Positions 8,555-17,450 of a stretch of DNA of 64,000 nucleotides are shown in pieces. The stretch is from Nocardia cyriacigeorgica (GTDB lineage: Bacteria > Actinomycetota > Actinomycetes > Mycobacteriales > Mycobacteriaceae). Position numbers and translations under genes: made by a program. The notes under the pieces are model-generated. The model ran no database searches. It was given only the letters and a program-made list of their open reading frames with translations, and was not told where the DNA came from. Numbering within the stretch: position 1 is the first letter of the stretch; every line of letters starts with the position of its first letter. Location of the stretch: NCBI RefSeq assembly GCF_029868385.1, contig NZ_JARWNX010000024.1, positions 62,001 through 126,000 on the forward strand, in the 5' to 3' direction.

Positions 8555-10288
8555 ATGACGACTCCCGCGACACCCTCCGAACCCACAGCGTGTGAGCAGA
8601 CCTGCACCACGCGCACGCCGCGATCGGTGGCACCGGCCGATCAGTCCGAAAACCGGGGTGCGCGCACCGGTCCCGGCGGAACGCGCGGATCGCTGCCCGG
8701 TGCGGGTCGGCCCCGCGGGTGTGGTGCGTGCCATCGCGGCAGCGGCGGACAAGAATCCGGCAGTGCAGCCGTCGGCCGCGCTGCCGTTCCCGTCGATCTC
8801 GGTCCGGTCGCTGCCTGCCCGAGTACACGCCGCAGGTCCGACGCGAGCGGGCAGTCGAGAACAACCGCCGAGGAACCCTGCGGGCCATGGGCGCCGTGGC
8901 GGAGCGCATCAGGGCCGAGGTCGGGTCGGGCCGAGGTATCCGATTGCGCTGCTGCCCGCGCCGTCGGCTCGGGTGAGACCACGGCCGAACTCGACACGGC
9001 CGGAATCGGACCGAGTGGTCTCGGTGCCGAGGACACGTCCTCGGTGAGCGGGCGCGCCGGTACGTGCCCACCTCCCCGCGATATCGGTGTTCTGCGCTGC
9101 GCGGATGGAGACGACGCCGAGTGTGGCGCCCGGCCCGAGGGCACGGGCACCGCGGACGGCGGTGGCGCGGAGGATCTCGTCCACCCGGACGGCGGCCGGG
9201 TCGAGATGCGGCTCGGGGAGATCAGGCTCGCGGAACCGGGGGAGTTCCTCGCCGGTATCCCGGCGCTTCTCGGGTTCGTGCCGGTGCGGTCACTGGTGGT
9301 GGCGGTGTTGCGGGCCGCACCGCTGGATCCGGACAGCGCGATGATCGATGTGGTGGCACGTTTCGATCTCGACTCACCGTCCACCCGGGCATCGGACCGG
9401 GCGACGCTCGTGGCCACGGTAGCCGATGTCTGTGAACAGGACGGGGTGGTCGGCGTGCTGGCCGCCGTCATCGATGATCGCCGCACCGAGCCCGAGCCCG
9501 GCGTGATCGGTCGCGATCGGCTGATCACGGCGGTGGCGGCGCGGTTGGACCGGCGTGAGATCGCGCTGTGCGGCGCGTGGGCCGTACCGGCGATCGGACC
9601 CGGCCACGGCTGGTGGAGTGTGCTCGGGGCGGATCGGCGCGGTGTGGTGCCCGATCCCGCGGCCTCGCCGATCACGCTCAGTCATGTGCTGCACGGCCGC
9701 CAGATCATGCGCTCGCGATCGGAGCTGATCGCGCTGGTGACGGCGGATTCCAGGATGCGTGAGCTGGTCGGCGCGCAGATGGGTCGGGCGTTCGCGCGAG
9801 CCCACCGGCGGTTCACCCCGGCATCGGGCGGCGGTGATCGGATCGGGTATCGCAGGCGCGCGGTGGAATACATGCTCTGGCAGATCGCGAACGTGGCCTC
9901 GGGCACGCCGATGTCACCGACGGAACTCGCGGAACTGGCTGCGGCACTGCGGGATCGCCACGTCCGCGACGCCATGTTCGCGCTCGCGGGCACCGAGCAC
10001 GCCGACGCCGCCGAACAGCTGTGGGCGATGATGACCCGCGCCCTGTCCGGCCACGACCGGGCCGAAGCCGCCACCCTGCTCGGCTATTACGCCTATGCCC
10101 GCGGCGATGGGCCCTTCGCCGGGATCGCGCTGGCCGCGGCGCTGGACGCCGACCCCGCGCATCCGATGGCGGCGTTGCTCGATACCGCTCTCCGTTCCGG
10201 TATGCACCCGGACCGGCTCCAGCGCTTGACCACATGCGGCCGCGAGACGGCCGTCGACCTCGGCATCGACCTCGACACGGTGCGATGA
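8555..10288 (+). CDS. DUF4192 domain protein with doubtful N-terminal extension
   Basis: The C-terminal 360 residues (from about base 9206) are a clear DUF4192 domain, an actinobacterial family of unknown function: FLAGIPALLGFVPVRSLVVAVL, then a long alpha/beta region and a helical tail. The frame stays open upstream to an ATG at 8555 (MTTPATPSEP), a plausible family start that would give 577 residues against a usual length near 350-400. The 217-residue extension is low in complexity, oddly rich in cysteine and arginine, and its codon bias is weaker than in the domain. The internal ATG at 9206 is the shortest alternative. The domain is certain, the start is not. Confidence 0.7.
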   Translation: MTTPATPSEPTACEQTCTTRTPRSVAPADQSENRGARTGPGGTRGSLPGAGRPRGCGACHRGSGGQESGSAAVGRAAVPVDLGPVAACPSTRRRSDASGQSRTTAEEPCGPWAPWRSASGPRSGRAEVSDCAAARAVGSGETTAELDTAGIGPSGLGAEDTSSVSGRAGTCPPPRDIGVLRCADGDDAECGARPEGTGTADGGGAEDLVHPDGGRVEMRLGEIRLAEPGEFLAGIPALLGFVPVRSLVVAVLRAAPLDPDSAMIDVVARFDLDSPSTRASDRATLVATVADVCEQDGVVGVLAAVIDDRRTEPEPGVIGRDRLITAVAARLDRREIALCGAWAVPAIGPGHGWWSVLGADRRGVVPDPAASPITLSHVLHGRQIMRSRSELIALVTADSRMRELVGAQMGRAFARAHRRFTPASGGGDRIGYRRRAVEYMLWQIANVASGTPMSPTELAELAAALRDRHVRDAMFALAGTEHADAAEQLWAMMTRALSGHDRAEAATLLGYYAYARGDGPFAGIALAAALDADPAHPMAALLDTALRSGMHPDRLQRLTTCGRETAVDLGIDLDTVR

Positions 10289-10317
10289 GGCGGCCTCGGG
10301 AACGCGCCGGAACGGGC

Positions 10318-11298
10318 CTACTTCGCGCTGTGGGCGCGTGGCCCGAGCTCGCGCAGGAAAGTCCAGGCGTCGGTGACGATCTCGTCGAGGTCGTTGTGTT
10401 CGGGCCGCCAACCGAGTTCGGCGACGGCGCGATCGCTGGAGGCGATGAGCACCGCGGGATCGCCCGCACGACGCGGCGAGTCCACGGCGGCGATGGGCAG
10501 CCCGGTGACCCGTTCACATGCCGAGATCACTTCGCGCACCGAGAACCCGGTTCCGCTACCGAGGTTGAACACCCGGTGCGTGCCCGCCTCACAGGTGCGA
10601 AGGGCGAGCAGATGGGCGTCGGCGAGGTCACGGATATGGATGTAGTCCCGGACGGCGGTGCCGTCGGGCGTCGGCCAGTCGGTGCCGAATACGGCGATGG
10701 ATTTGCGATGCCCCGCCGCGACTTGCAGCACCAGCGGAATGAGATGGGTCTCGACCACACGGTTCTCACCGAGTCCGCCGTAGGCACCCGCGACATTGAA
10801 ATACCGGAGGCTGGTGGCCGCGAGGCCGTGCGCGACAGCGTAGGAGGTGATGGCGTGGTCGATCGCCAGTTTGGAGGCGCCGTACGGGTTGGTCGGTCGG
10901 GCCGGGGCGTCTTCGGTGATCGGCACCTGTTCCGGTTCGCCGTACACCGCGGCCGTGGACGAGAACACCAGCCGCGGCGTGTCGGTGGCGCGCATCGCCT
11001 CCAACAGCCGCAGCGTCGTCACCACATTGCCGTGCCAGTACTTCTCCGGCTGCTGTACCGATTCGCCCACCAGCGATTGCGCGGCGAAATGCAGGACACC
11101 GTCGAAACTTTCGGACGCCAGCAGATCCGGCGCGGCCTCGGCGACATCGCCCTCGACGAAACGCGCGCCCGCGGGCACACCGTCGGCATTGCCCGTGGAC
11201 AAATCATCGACCACGACCACCTCGTGGCCGTCCTCGATCAGGACCTGTGCGCACACCCCACCGACGTATCCGGCGCCGCCGGTAACCAGAAGTCTCAC
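10318..11298 (-). CDS. galE: UDP-glucose 4-epimerase
   Basis: 326-residue extended SDR that interconverts UDP-glucose and UDP-galactose with bound NAD; galactose is needed for arabinogalactan in this order. The NAD motif GGAGYVG opens the protein. The catalytic residues are the serine/threonine of FSSTAAVYG and the YGASK motif, and the C-terminal half has [13 protein letters not shown], a GalE signature. It starts three bases after the ideR stop, so the two genes are almost certainly co-transcribed. An operon of the iron regulator with a sugar epimerase has no obvious functional logic. Confidence 0.92.
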   Translation of the reverse strand: MRLLVTGGAGYVGGVCAQVLIEDGHEVVVVDDLSTGNADGVPAGARFVEGDVAEAAPDLLASESFDGVLHFAAQSLVGESVQQPEKYWHGNVVTTLRLLEAMRATDTPRLVFSSTAAVYGEPEQVPITEDAPARPTNPYGASKLAIDHAITSYAVAHGLAATSLRYFNVAGAYGGLGENRVVETHLIPLVLQVAAGHRKSIAVFGTDWPTPDGTAVRDYIHIRDLADAHLLALRTCEAGTHRVFNLGSGTGFSVREVISACERVTGLPIAAVDSPRRAGDPAVLIASSDRAVAELGWRPEHNDLDEIVTDAWTFLRELGPRAHSAK

Positions 11299-11301
11299 CC
11301 G

Positions 11302-11988
11302 TCAGACCAGCTTCACCTGGACGGCGTGGGCCATTTCGTCCGACAGCTCGAAGCCGTCGTGGCCGGGCACGGTGATCACCACGGAACCGGGTCTGGTCTC
11401 CACGGTGACCCTGGCGTCGGGCACCACACCCGCCTCACGCAACCGGTTGATGACCTCGGGATCGGTCTGGATGTGCTCGGCGAGCCTGCGCACCACGACC
11501 GCGTGCACCTGACCGTGCGGCAGCTCGGAGAGCCTGGTCAGGTTCTCGTCGGCGGCGGCGATCGGTGTGACACCGAGTTCGTCGAGGCCGGGGATCGGGT
11601 TGCCGTAGGGGGAGGTGGTCGGGTGGTTGAGCACCTCGACGAGGCGGCGTTCGACGTCCTCGCTCATCACGTGCTCCCAGCGGCAGGCCTCGGCGTGCAC
11701 GTTCTGCCAGTCCAGCCCGATGATGTCGACCAGCAACCGCTCGGCGAGCCGGTGTTTGCGCATGACCGCGACGGCCATGCTTCGGCCCTTGTCGGTCAGC
11801 TCGAGATGACGGTCACCGGCCACCAGCAGCAGACCGTCTCGTTCCATCCTGGCGACCGTCTGGCTGACCGTCGGCCCGCTCTGTTCGAGGCGCTCGGCGA
11901 TGCGGGCGCGCAGGGGCACCACACCCTCCTCCTCGAGGTCGTAGATGGTACGGAGGTACATCTCCGTGGTGTCGACCAGATCCTTCAC
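11302..11988 (-). CDS. ideR: Iron-dependent repressor IdeR (DtxR family)
   Basis: 228-residue DtxR/IdeR iron-dependent repressor. The N-terminal winged helix (about residues 1-75) contains the RIAERLEQSGPTVSQTV recognition region. The dimerisation domain supplies metal ligands in HRLAERLL, the CRWEHVMSEDVE stretch (with the key cysteine) and the histidine of LNHPTTSPYGNPIPG. A C-terminal SH3-like domain follows. With ferrous iron it represses siderophore genes and activates storage genes. In M. tuberculosis ideR lies directly beside sigB; here galE, acuC and a GNAT fusion intervene. I see no iron box in its own upstream region. Confidence 0.95.
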   Translation of the reverse strand: MKDLVDTTEMYLRTIYDLEEEGVVPLRARIAERLEQSGPTVSQTVARMERDGLLLVAGDRHLELTDKGRSMAVAVMRKHRLAERLLVDIIGLDWQNVHAEACRWEHVMSEDVERRLVEVLNHPTTSPYGNPIPGLDELGVTPIAAADENLTRLSELPHGQVHAVVVRRLAEHIQTDPEVINRLREAGVVPDARVTVETRPGSVVITVPGHDGFELSDEMAHAVQVKLV

Positions 11989-12174
11989 CTGTTACCCCTT
12001 CGTCGGCACGAATTCTACCCACGCGACGTCTCGTTTCGCGCACGCCGCGGCACCACGCCTCGCGCGTCGGGAACCCTGTCGGCGCACGGCATACCGCCGT
12101 GGTCGCTCATGCATGTATTTCTACTGCATGTGAACGCTGAACGGGGCCGTCAGCTTCCCACTAGCGTTGGGAGC

Positions 12175-13443
12175 ATGGCCACCACAGCGTCCGGCGCACA
12201 TCCGGGCCCCGCGCACGGGGGCACGGTCGTGTGGACCGACCATTTCCTCGACTACACCTGGACGCCGCAGCATCCGATGAAACCGGCCCGGTTGGCGTAC
12301 ACCATGGCGCTGGCCCGCAGCCTCGGCGTACTGGAGGGTGTCGAACTGCTCGAGCCGGCGGCGGCGGGCCCCGCGGATCTGTTCCGCATCCACACCGCCG
12401 AATACGTGGAGGCCGTCGAGCACGCCGTGGCGCCACCGATGGCGCACGGTGAGCCACCGGTCGCGCCGCCGTTCGGGCTGGGCTCGGCCGATAATCCGGT
12501 GTTTCCCGGAATGCATCGGGCCGCATCGGTGATCGTCGGCGGCACGCTGGCCGCGGCCCGTGAGATCGCCGAGGGGCGCACCCGCCGGGCGGTGAGCATC
12601 GGTGGTGGTATGCATCACGCGATGCCCGCCTCGGCGGCGGGGTTCTGCGTCTACAACGATGCGGCGGTGGCCATCTCCTGGCTGCTCGACCACGGTTTCG
12701 ACCGCATCGCCTATCTCGATGTCGACGTCCACCACGGCGATGGCGTACAGCGTGCCTTCTACGCCGATCCGCGGGTGCTCACCGTCTCGATCCATCAGCA
12801 TCCGGCGACGTTGTGGCCCAATACCGGATGGCCCGAGGAGACGGGCAGCGGTGCGGGAGCGGGCACCGCGGTCAACCTGCCGGTGCTGCCTGGTACACGG
12901 GACGCGCAGTGGCTACGTGGGTTTCATGCGGTGGTCCCCGGCGCGGTGGCGGCGTTCCGGCCGCAGATCGTGGTCAGTCAATGCGGGGTCGACAGCCACC
13001 GCGAGGATCCGCTGGCGGATCTGGAGCTGACCGTCGACGGTCAGCGCGCGGCGTTTCTGGCCATGCGTGAGCTGGCCGACCGCTATGCCGATGGGCGCTG
13101 GCTGGCAGTCGGGGGTGGGGGTTACGGTCTGATCCGCGTGGTGCCGCGCGCCTGGACGCATCTGCTCGCCGCCGCGCTCGACCGCGATATCGCACCGGAG
13201 ACCGCCATACCGCAGGACTGGATCGATACGGTGCGTGCCGCGGCGCCGCGCGTGGATCCGCCGCGCACGATGGGGGACGGTGCGGAGGTGTCGTTCCGCC
13301 CCTGGGACGGCCCCGGCGGCACTCCCGAAACCGGCGACGCGCGGGTAGACAGGGCTCAGCGCGCCATCGATACCGCCGTGCTCGCCACTCGCCGTGCCTG
13401 CTTCGGCCCGCTCGGCCTCGACCCGGAGGATCCCCGTGACTGA
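12175..13443 (+). CDS. acuC: Histone deacetylase-like protein deacetylase AcuC
   Basis: 422-residue zinc-dependent class I/II deacetylase of the arginase-like fold. Family motifs in order: HPMKPARL near the N-terminus, GGGMHHAMPASAAGFCVYND (catalytic histidine pair), DVDVHHGDG (zinc aspartate and histidine), SQCGVDSH (second zinc aspartate region) and the GGGGY loop. In Bacillus, AcuC removes acetyl groups from acetyl-CoA synthetase. The ATG at 12175 follows GGGAG closely and matches homologues; longer frames run through unrelated sequence. Its last 8 bases overlap the start of the GNAT/acyl-CoA synthetase-like gene, so eraser and probable writer are translationally coupled. Confidence 0.9.
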   Translation: MATTASGAHPGPAHGGTVVWTDHFLDYTWTPQHPMKPARLAYTMALARSLGVLEGVELLEPAAAGPADLFRIHTAEYVEAVEHAVAPPMAHGEPPVAPPFGLGSADNPVFPGMHRAASVIVGGTLAAAREIAEGRTRRAVSIGGGMHHAMPASAAGFCVYNDAAVAISWLLDHGFDRIAYLDVDVHHGDGVQRAFYADPRVLTVSIHQHPATLWPNTGWPEETGSGAGAGTAVNLPVLPGTRDAQWLRGFHAVVPGAVAAFRPQIVVSQCGVDSHREDPLADLELTVDGQRAAFLAMRELADRYADGRWLAVGGGGYGLIRVVPRAWTHLLAAALDRDIAPETAIPQDWIDTVRAAAPRVDPPRTMGDGAEVSFRPWDGPGGTPETGDARVDRAQRAIDTAVLATRRACFGPLGLDPEDPRD

Positions 13444-16111
13444 GTTCGATACCCCGGATACCCCCGCGGTGCCGCCACCACCGCCGCAGCACTGGTTCGC
13501 CGATGTGTTGGCCTCCGACGGTGGCGTGGTGCGGCTGCGCCCGATAACGCCCGACGACGCCGATCGGTTGCAGCAATTCCATGCCGCGCTCTCGGATCGG
13601 ACCAGGTATCTGCGCTATTTCGGGCCCTATCCGCGGATCTCGCCGAAGGATCTGTACCGATCCACCCATGTCGATCATCACAATCGGGTCGGGCTGGTGG
13701 CCGAACTGGGCGAATCGATCATCGCGGTGGGGCGTTACGAACTGCTCGATCGCACCGGCCCCCGCGCGGCCGAGGTGGCGTTCGTGGTGGCCGATGGGCA
13801 TCAGGGCCGCGGTCTCGGCTCGATTCTGTTGGAGCACCTGGCCGGTGCGGCGGCGGAGAACGAGATCGACACCTTCGTCGCCGAGGTGCTGGCCGAGAAC
13901 ACCGTGATGGTGACGGTATTCCGGGAAGCGGGCTATCAGGTGGAGCGCAGCAGGGACGGGTCGGTCCTGCATCTGGAGTTCGCCATCGACCCGACCGAGG
14001 CGTTGCTGTCGGTGCGTGATGCGCGGGAACGGGCCTCGGAGGCACGCAGTGTCGGGAATCTGCTGACGCCACGGTCGATCGCGGTTATCGGCGCCACGCC
14101 GAGTGCTGGACGGGTCGGTGGCGCGGTGCTGGCGAATCTGCTGTCCGGTGCGTTCCAGGGGCCGGTGTTCCCGGTGAATCCGGCACGCAGTTCGGTGCGC
14201 GGTGTCCGTGCTTACGCCACGGTGCGCGAGATCCCCGATGAGGTCGATCTCGCGGTGGTGGCGGTGCCCGCCGAATCCATCGATTCGGTGCTCGACGACT
14301 GTATGGCCAAGGGGGTCAAGGGTCTTGTCGTGCTCACCGCCGGATTCGGCGAGACGGGTGCCGCGGGTATGGCCGCCGAACGCGATCTGGTCGCCGCCGC
14401 GCGCGGGCACGGTATGCGCGTGGTCGGGCCGAGCGCACTCGGTATCGCCAACACCGATCCCGCGATCGCGCTCAATGCCACGCTGGCACCGGTGCTGCCG
14501 GGGCGTGGACGGATCGGATTCTTCTGTCAGTCCGGACCGTTGGGTGCGGCGATCCTCGGTGAGGCGGCGGCACGCAACCTCGGGCTGTCGACCTTCGTAT
14601 CGGCCGGTAACCGCGCCGATGTGTCCGGTAACGACCTGTTGCAGTACTGGGACACCGACCCCGACACCGATGTGGTGCTGCTGTACCTGGAGAGTTTCGG
14701 TAATCCGCGCAAGTTCTCGCGGATCGCGCGTCGGGTGGCGCGGACCAAGCCGATCGTCGCGGTGAGCAGCGGCAGGCTGGGCGCACGGGCCCACCCGGCC
14801 GGTGATATGGATCGTTCGATCGTGCGGGACCTGTTCGCACAGGCCGGAATCGTTCAGGTCGACTCGATTTCCGAGCTGTTCGACTGTGCGGCGCTGCTCG
14901 GATACCAGCCGCTGCCCGTGGGCGCACGGCTTGCGGTGATCGGTAACAGCGCGGCGTTGGGCTGGCTGGCGGTGGACGCCGCTCGCGGTGAGGGGCTGCT
15001 GGTCGGCGAACCGGTGGACCTGGGTCCGCAGGCAACACCGGGCGACTACCTCGACGCGGTGGCGGCGCAGTTGCGTTCGGAGGAGGTCGATTCGGTGATC
15101 GTGGTGTTCGCGCCGCCGGTGCCGTTGCCGACCGGTGAGTTCGCCGACGCGATCCGGTCGGCTGCGGCGGCGGTACCTGCGGCGGGCAAACCGATTCTGA
15201 CCACCTTCATTGCCGAGCAGGGGATTCCGAATCTGCTGGCGGTGCGGGGCAGTGGTGCCTCGGCGGTGCGCGGATCGATTCCGTCGTACCCGGATCCCGA
15301 GCGGGCCGCGCGCGCGTTGGCGCGGGTGCACCGGTACGCGCAGTGGCGTGACCGGCCGGTTTCGGCGGTCGTCCGGCCCGACGGTATCGACAGTGCGCGG
15401 GCCGCGGAGCTGGTCGCGGGCTGGATGGCCGATACCGGTGGCCGCCGGTTGACCGATCTGGAGACCGTGGCGCTGCTGGAGTGCTACGGGATCTCGGTGG
15501 TGGAGTTCCGGGAGGTGCGTGATGCCGATGCCGCGGTGGCGGTCGCCGAGGAACTCGGCTATCCGGTGGCGGCCAAGGCGACCAGTGACGCGTGGCGGCG
15601 GCGGCCCGATCTGAGCGGGGTGCGATTGGATCTGTGGCGTCCCGACGCGGTGCGGCAGGCGTATACGGATCTGGTTGCGCTCAGCGGTGATCCGGCGTTG
15701 CACATTCAGCGGATGGCGACCAAGGGCGTCGGATGCGTGTTGCGGGTGCAGGACGATCCGTCGTTCGGTTCGGTGATCGAGTTCGGCCTGTCCGGGTTGA
15801 TCATCGAGATGCTCGGCGACCGGGCCTATCGTGCGCTGCCGCTGTCGCCGGATGAGGCGGCCGCGCTGATCGACGCACCGCGCGCCGCACCGCTGCTGTC
15901 GGGTACTCCGGCCAGTCCGCGGGTGGACAAGGCGGCGTTGATCGAGTTGGCGCAACGTATTTCGGCGCTCTTCGATGATCTGCCACAGATGCGGGAACTG
16001 TCCTTCGATCCCGTCCTGGCCTCGCCGTCGTCGGCCGAAATCCTTTATGCGCGAGCAAGAATCGGCCCGGAGCCCAGTCGTTTCGATACCGGGCCACGGC
16101 GGCTCGGGTGA
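13436..16111 (+). CDS. GNAT acetyltransferase fused to NDP-forming acyl-CoA synthetase-like domains
   Basis: 891-residue multidomain protein. Residues about 15-185 are a GNAT acetyltransferase (acetyl-CoA loop GHQGRGLGSILLEHL, then LAENTVMVTVFREAGY). Residues about 200-640 match the alpha part of ADP-forming acetyl-CoA synthetase: a CoA-binding fold starting LTPRSIAVIGATP, a succinyl-CoA-ligase-like domain and GNRADVSGNDLLQYW. The rest is a divergent ATP-grasp (beta) domain. The expected SHTGS phosphohistidine loop is shortened to RAHPAGDMD, suggesting the synthetase part is regulatory, as in Pat-type protein acetyltransferases. The GTG at 13436 has GGAGGA upstream and overlaps acuC by 8 bases. 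It is likely the protein lysine acetyltransferase opposed by AcuC. Confidence 0.87.
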   Translation: MTEFDTPDTPAVPPPPPQHWFADVLASDGGVVRLRPITPDDADRLQQFHAALSDRTRYLRYFGPYPRISPKDLYRSTHVDHHNRVGLVAELGESIIAVGRYELLDRTGPRAAEVAFVVADGHQGRGLGSILLEHLAGAAAENEIDTFVAEVLAENTVMVTVFREAGYQVERSRDGSVLHLEFAIDPTEALLSVRDARERASEARSVGNLLTPRSIAVIGATPSAGRVGGAVLANLLSGAFQGPVFPVNPARSSVRGVRAYATVREIPDEVDLAVVAVPAESIDSVLDDCMAKGVKGLVVLTAGFGETGAAGMAAERDLVAAARGHGMRVVGPSALGIANTDPAIALNATLAPVLPGRGRIGFFCQSGPLGAAILGEAAARNLGLSTFVSAGNRADVSGNDLLQYWDTDPDTDVVLLYLESFGNPRKFSRIARRVARTKPIVAVSSGRLGARAHPAGDMDRSIVRDLFAQAGIVQVDSISELFDCAALLGYQPLPVGARLAVIGNSAALGWLAVDAARGEGLLVGEPVDLGPQATPGDYLDAVAAQLRSEEVDSVIVVFAPPVPLPTGEFADAIRSAAAAVPAAGKPILTTFIAEQGIPNLLAVRGSGASAVRGSIPSYPDPERAARALARVHRYAQWRDRPVSAVVRPDGIDSARAAELVAGWMADTGGRRLTDLETVALLECYGISVVEFREVRDADAAVAVAEELGYPVAAKATSDAWRRRPDLSGVRLDLWRPDAVRQAYTDLVALSGDPALHIQRMATKGVGCVLRVQDDPSFGSVIEFGLSGLIIEMLGDRAYRALPLSPDEAAALIDAPRAAPLLSGTPASPRVDKAALIELAQRISALFDDLPQMRELSFDPVLASPSSAEILYARARIGPEPSRFDTGPRRLG

Positions 16112-16275
16112 ACCGGGCGCCAGCGTTCGAGGTGAATTGCCCGGCACGCCGACCAGGCGTGGCCGTCGGCTCCGCACACGTTTACGCCGACCGGTTCGTA
16201 CGCTCCGGAGGGGGCGGGGCCTACGGGCACCGGTCGGCGTCGGGAAGGTGACGCGGTGGCCACCATGGTCCGGCT

Positions 16276-16291
16276 CGTGCCCGGAGGCACG
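16276..16291 (-). terminator. Small hairpin downstream of sigB
   Basis: CGTGCC and GGCACG form a 6-base stem around a CGGA loop, seven bases beyond the sigB stop codon, in the gap where sigB and the GNAT fusion gene converge. There is no U-run, as is common in actinobacteria, so this is only a candidate. Confidence 0.35.
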
Positions 16292-16297
16292 GCGAGA

Positions 16298-17266
16298 TCA
16301 GCTGGCGTAGGCGCGCAGCCTGTCGGCGCGCTCACCCTTGCGCAGTTTGGACATCACTTCGCGCTCGATCTGGCGCACCCGCTCGCGCGAGAGGCCGAAC
16401 AGCTTGCCGATCTGATCGAGGGTGCGCGGCTGGCCGTCGTCGAGGCCGAAGCGCAGCCGGATCACCTGCTGTTCACGCTCGTCGAGTGTCGCGAGGACGC
16501 TGCGGACGTCGTGATGCAGCAGACCGGCGATGACGGCGCTCTCCGCGGAGGTGGCTTCGGAGTCCTCGATGAAATCACCGAGCGGGGCCTCCTCATCGTT
16601 GCCGACGGGCATGTCCAGGCTCACCGGATCGCGGCTGTGGTCGAGCAGATCGGCGATCTTCTCCACCGGGATACCGGATTCGTTGGCCAGTTCGGCGTCG
16701 GTGGCCTCGCGGCCGAGCTGCTGATGCAGTTCACGTTTGATCCTGGCCAGCTTGTTGACCTGCTCGACCAGATGGACGGGCAGCCGGATGGTGCGGCTCT
16801 GATCGGCCATACCGCGGGTGATGGCCTGCCGGATCCACCAGGTGGCGTAGGTCGAGAACTTGAAGCCCTTGGCGTAGTCGAACTTCTCCATCGCGCGGAT
16901 CAGGCCGAGGTTGCCCTCCTGGATGAGATCCAGCAGCGGCATACCGCGCCCGGTGTAGCGCTTGGCGAGGGACACGACCAGACGCAGGTTGGCTTCCAGC
17001 AGATGCGAGCGTGCGGCGCGGCCTTCGCGAACGATGACGGCCAGATCGCGCTTACGCGCGGCGGACAATCGCTTGCCGGTCTCCAGCAGGTGCTGGGCAT
17101 AGAGGCCCGCCTCGATGCGCTTGGCCAGCTCGACCTCGTCGGCCGCCGTGAGCAGTGCCGTGCGGCCGATCCCGTTCAGGTACACGCGTACCAGGTCGGC
17201 GGCGGGGCTCTGGGCGTCGAGATCGGAATCGCTGGCGCGCACTCGAGTGGTGGCGGGGCTTGTCAT
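16298..17266 (-). CDS. sigB: Principal-like (group 2) sigma factor SigB
   Basis: 322-residue sigma-70 group 2 factor without the long N-terminal region 1.1 of SigA. Region 1.2 starts near residue 24 ([11 protein letters not shown]). Region 2 includes [21 protein letters not shown] and [15 protein letters not shown], and region 4 ends with [24 protein letters not shown] for -35 binding. In mycobacteria SigB serves stationary phase and stress responses and is itself switched on by SigE and SigH; a fitting promoter is visible upstream. The gene lies beside DUF3099, DUF3039 and YihY genes as in M. tuberculosis, downstream of a methyltransferase on the same strand. Confidence 0.94.
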   Translation of the reverse strand: MTSPATTRVRASDSDLDAQSPAADLVRVYLNGIGRTALLTAADEVELAKRIEAGLYAQHLLETGKRLSAARKRDLAVIVREGRAARSHLLEANLRLVVSLAKRYTGRGMPLLDLIQEGNLGLIRAMEKFDYAKGFKFSTYATWWIRQAITRGMADQSRTIRLPVHLVEQVNKLARIKRELHQQLGREATDAELANESGIPVEKIADLLDHSRDPVSLDMPVGNDEEAPLGDFIEDSEATSAESAVIAGLLHHDVRSVLATLDEREQQVIRLRFGLDDGQPRTLDQIGKLFGLSRERVRQIEREVMSKLRKGERADRLRAYAS

Positions 17267-17300
17267 GACTTGCCTCCTGTCGGTGGTGTCTCACTCCGAT

Positions 17301-17328
17301 CAACGGACCCGACATAGGGAAAGTTCCC
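17301..17328 (-). promoter_or_regulatory. SigE/SigH-type promoter of sigB
   Basis: On the minus strand GGGAAC (17328-17323) is followed after exactly 17 bases by CGTTG (17305-17301). This is the -35/-10 pattern known for mycobacterial SigE and SigH targets. The -10 lies 34 bases upstream of the sigB ATG, and an AGGAGG ribosome site sits just before the start. Confidence 0.78.
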
Positions 17329-17450
17329 TGACCGGGCGCCGGTAAACCGCTTCTGAACTGCGGTTTCCGCCACGTTCGGCTGAGAAGTTCCTGAGAACAC
17401 CCCGCGGTGGGACGGCCGGGCCCGCGACGAGGCCGCCGCGGCCGTGCGCG

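Noticed and set aside
12974..16177. A 1067-residue open frame on the minus strand opposite acuC and the GNAT fusion
   Set aside because: Antisense shadow of GC-rich coding DNA: repetitive Arg/His-rich translation, no domain, and the plus strand encodes two well-recognised proteins.
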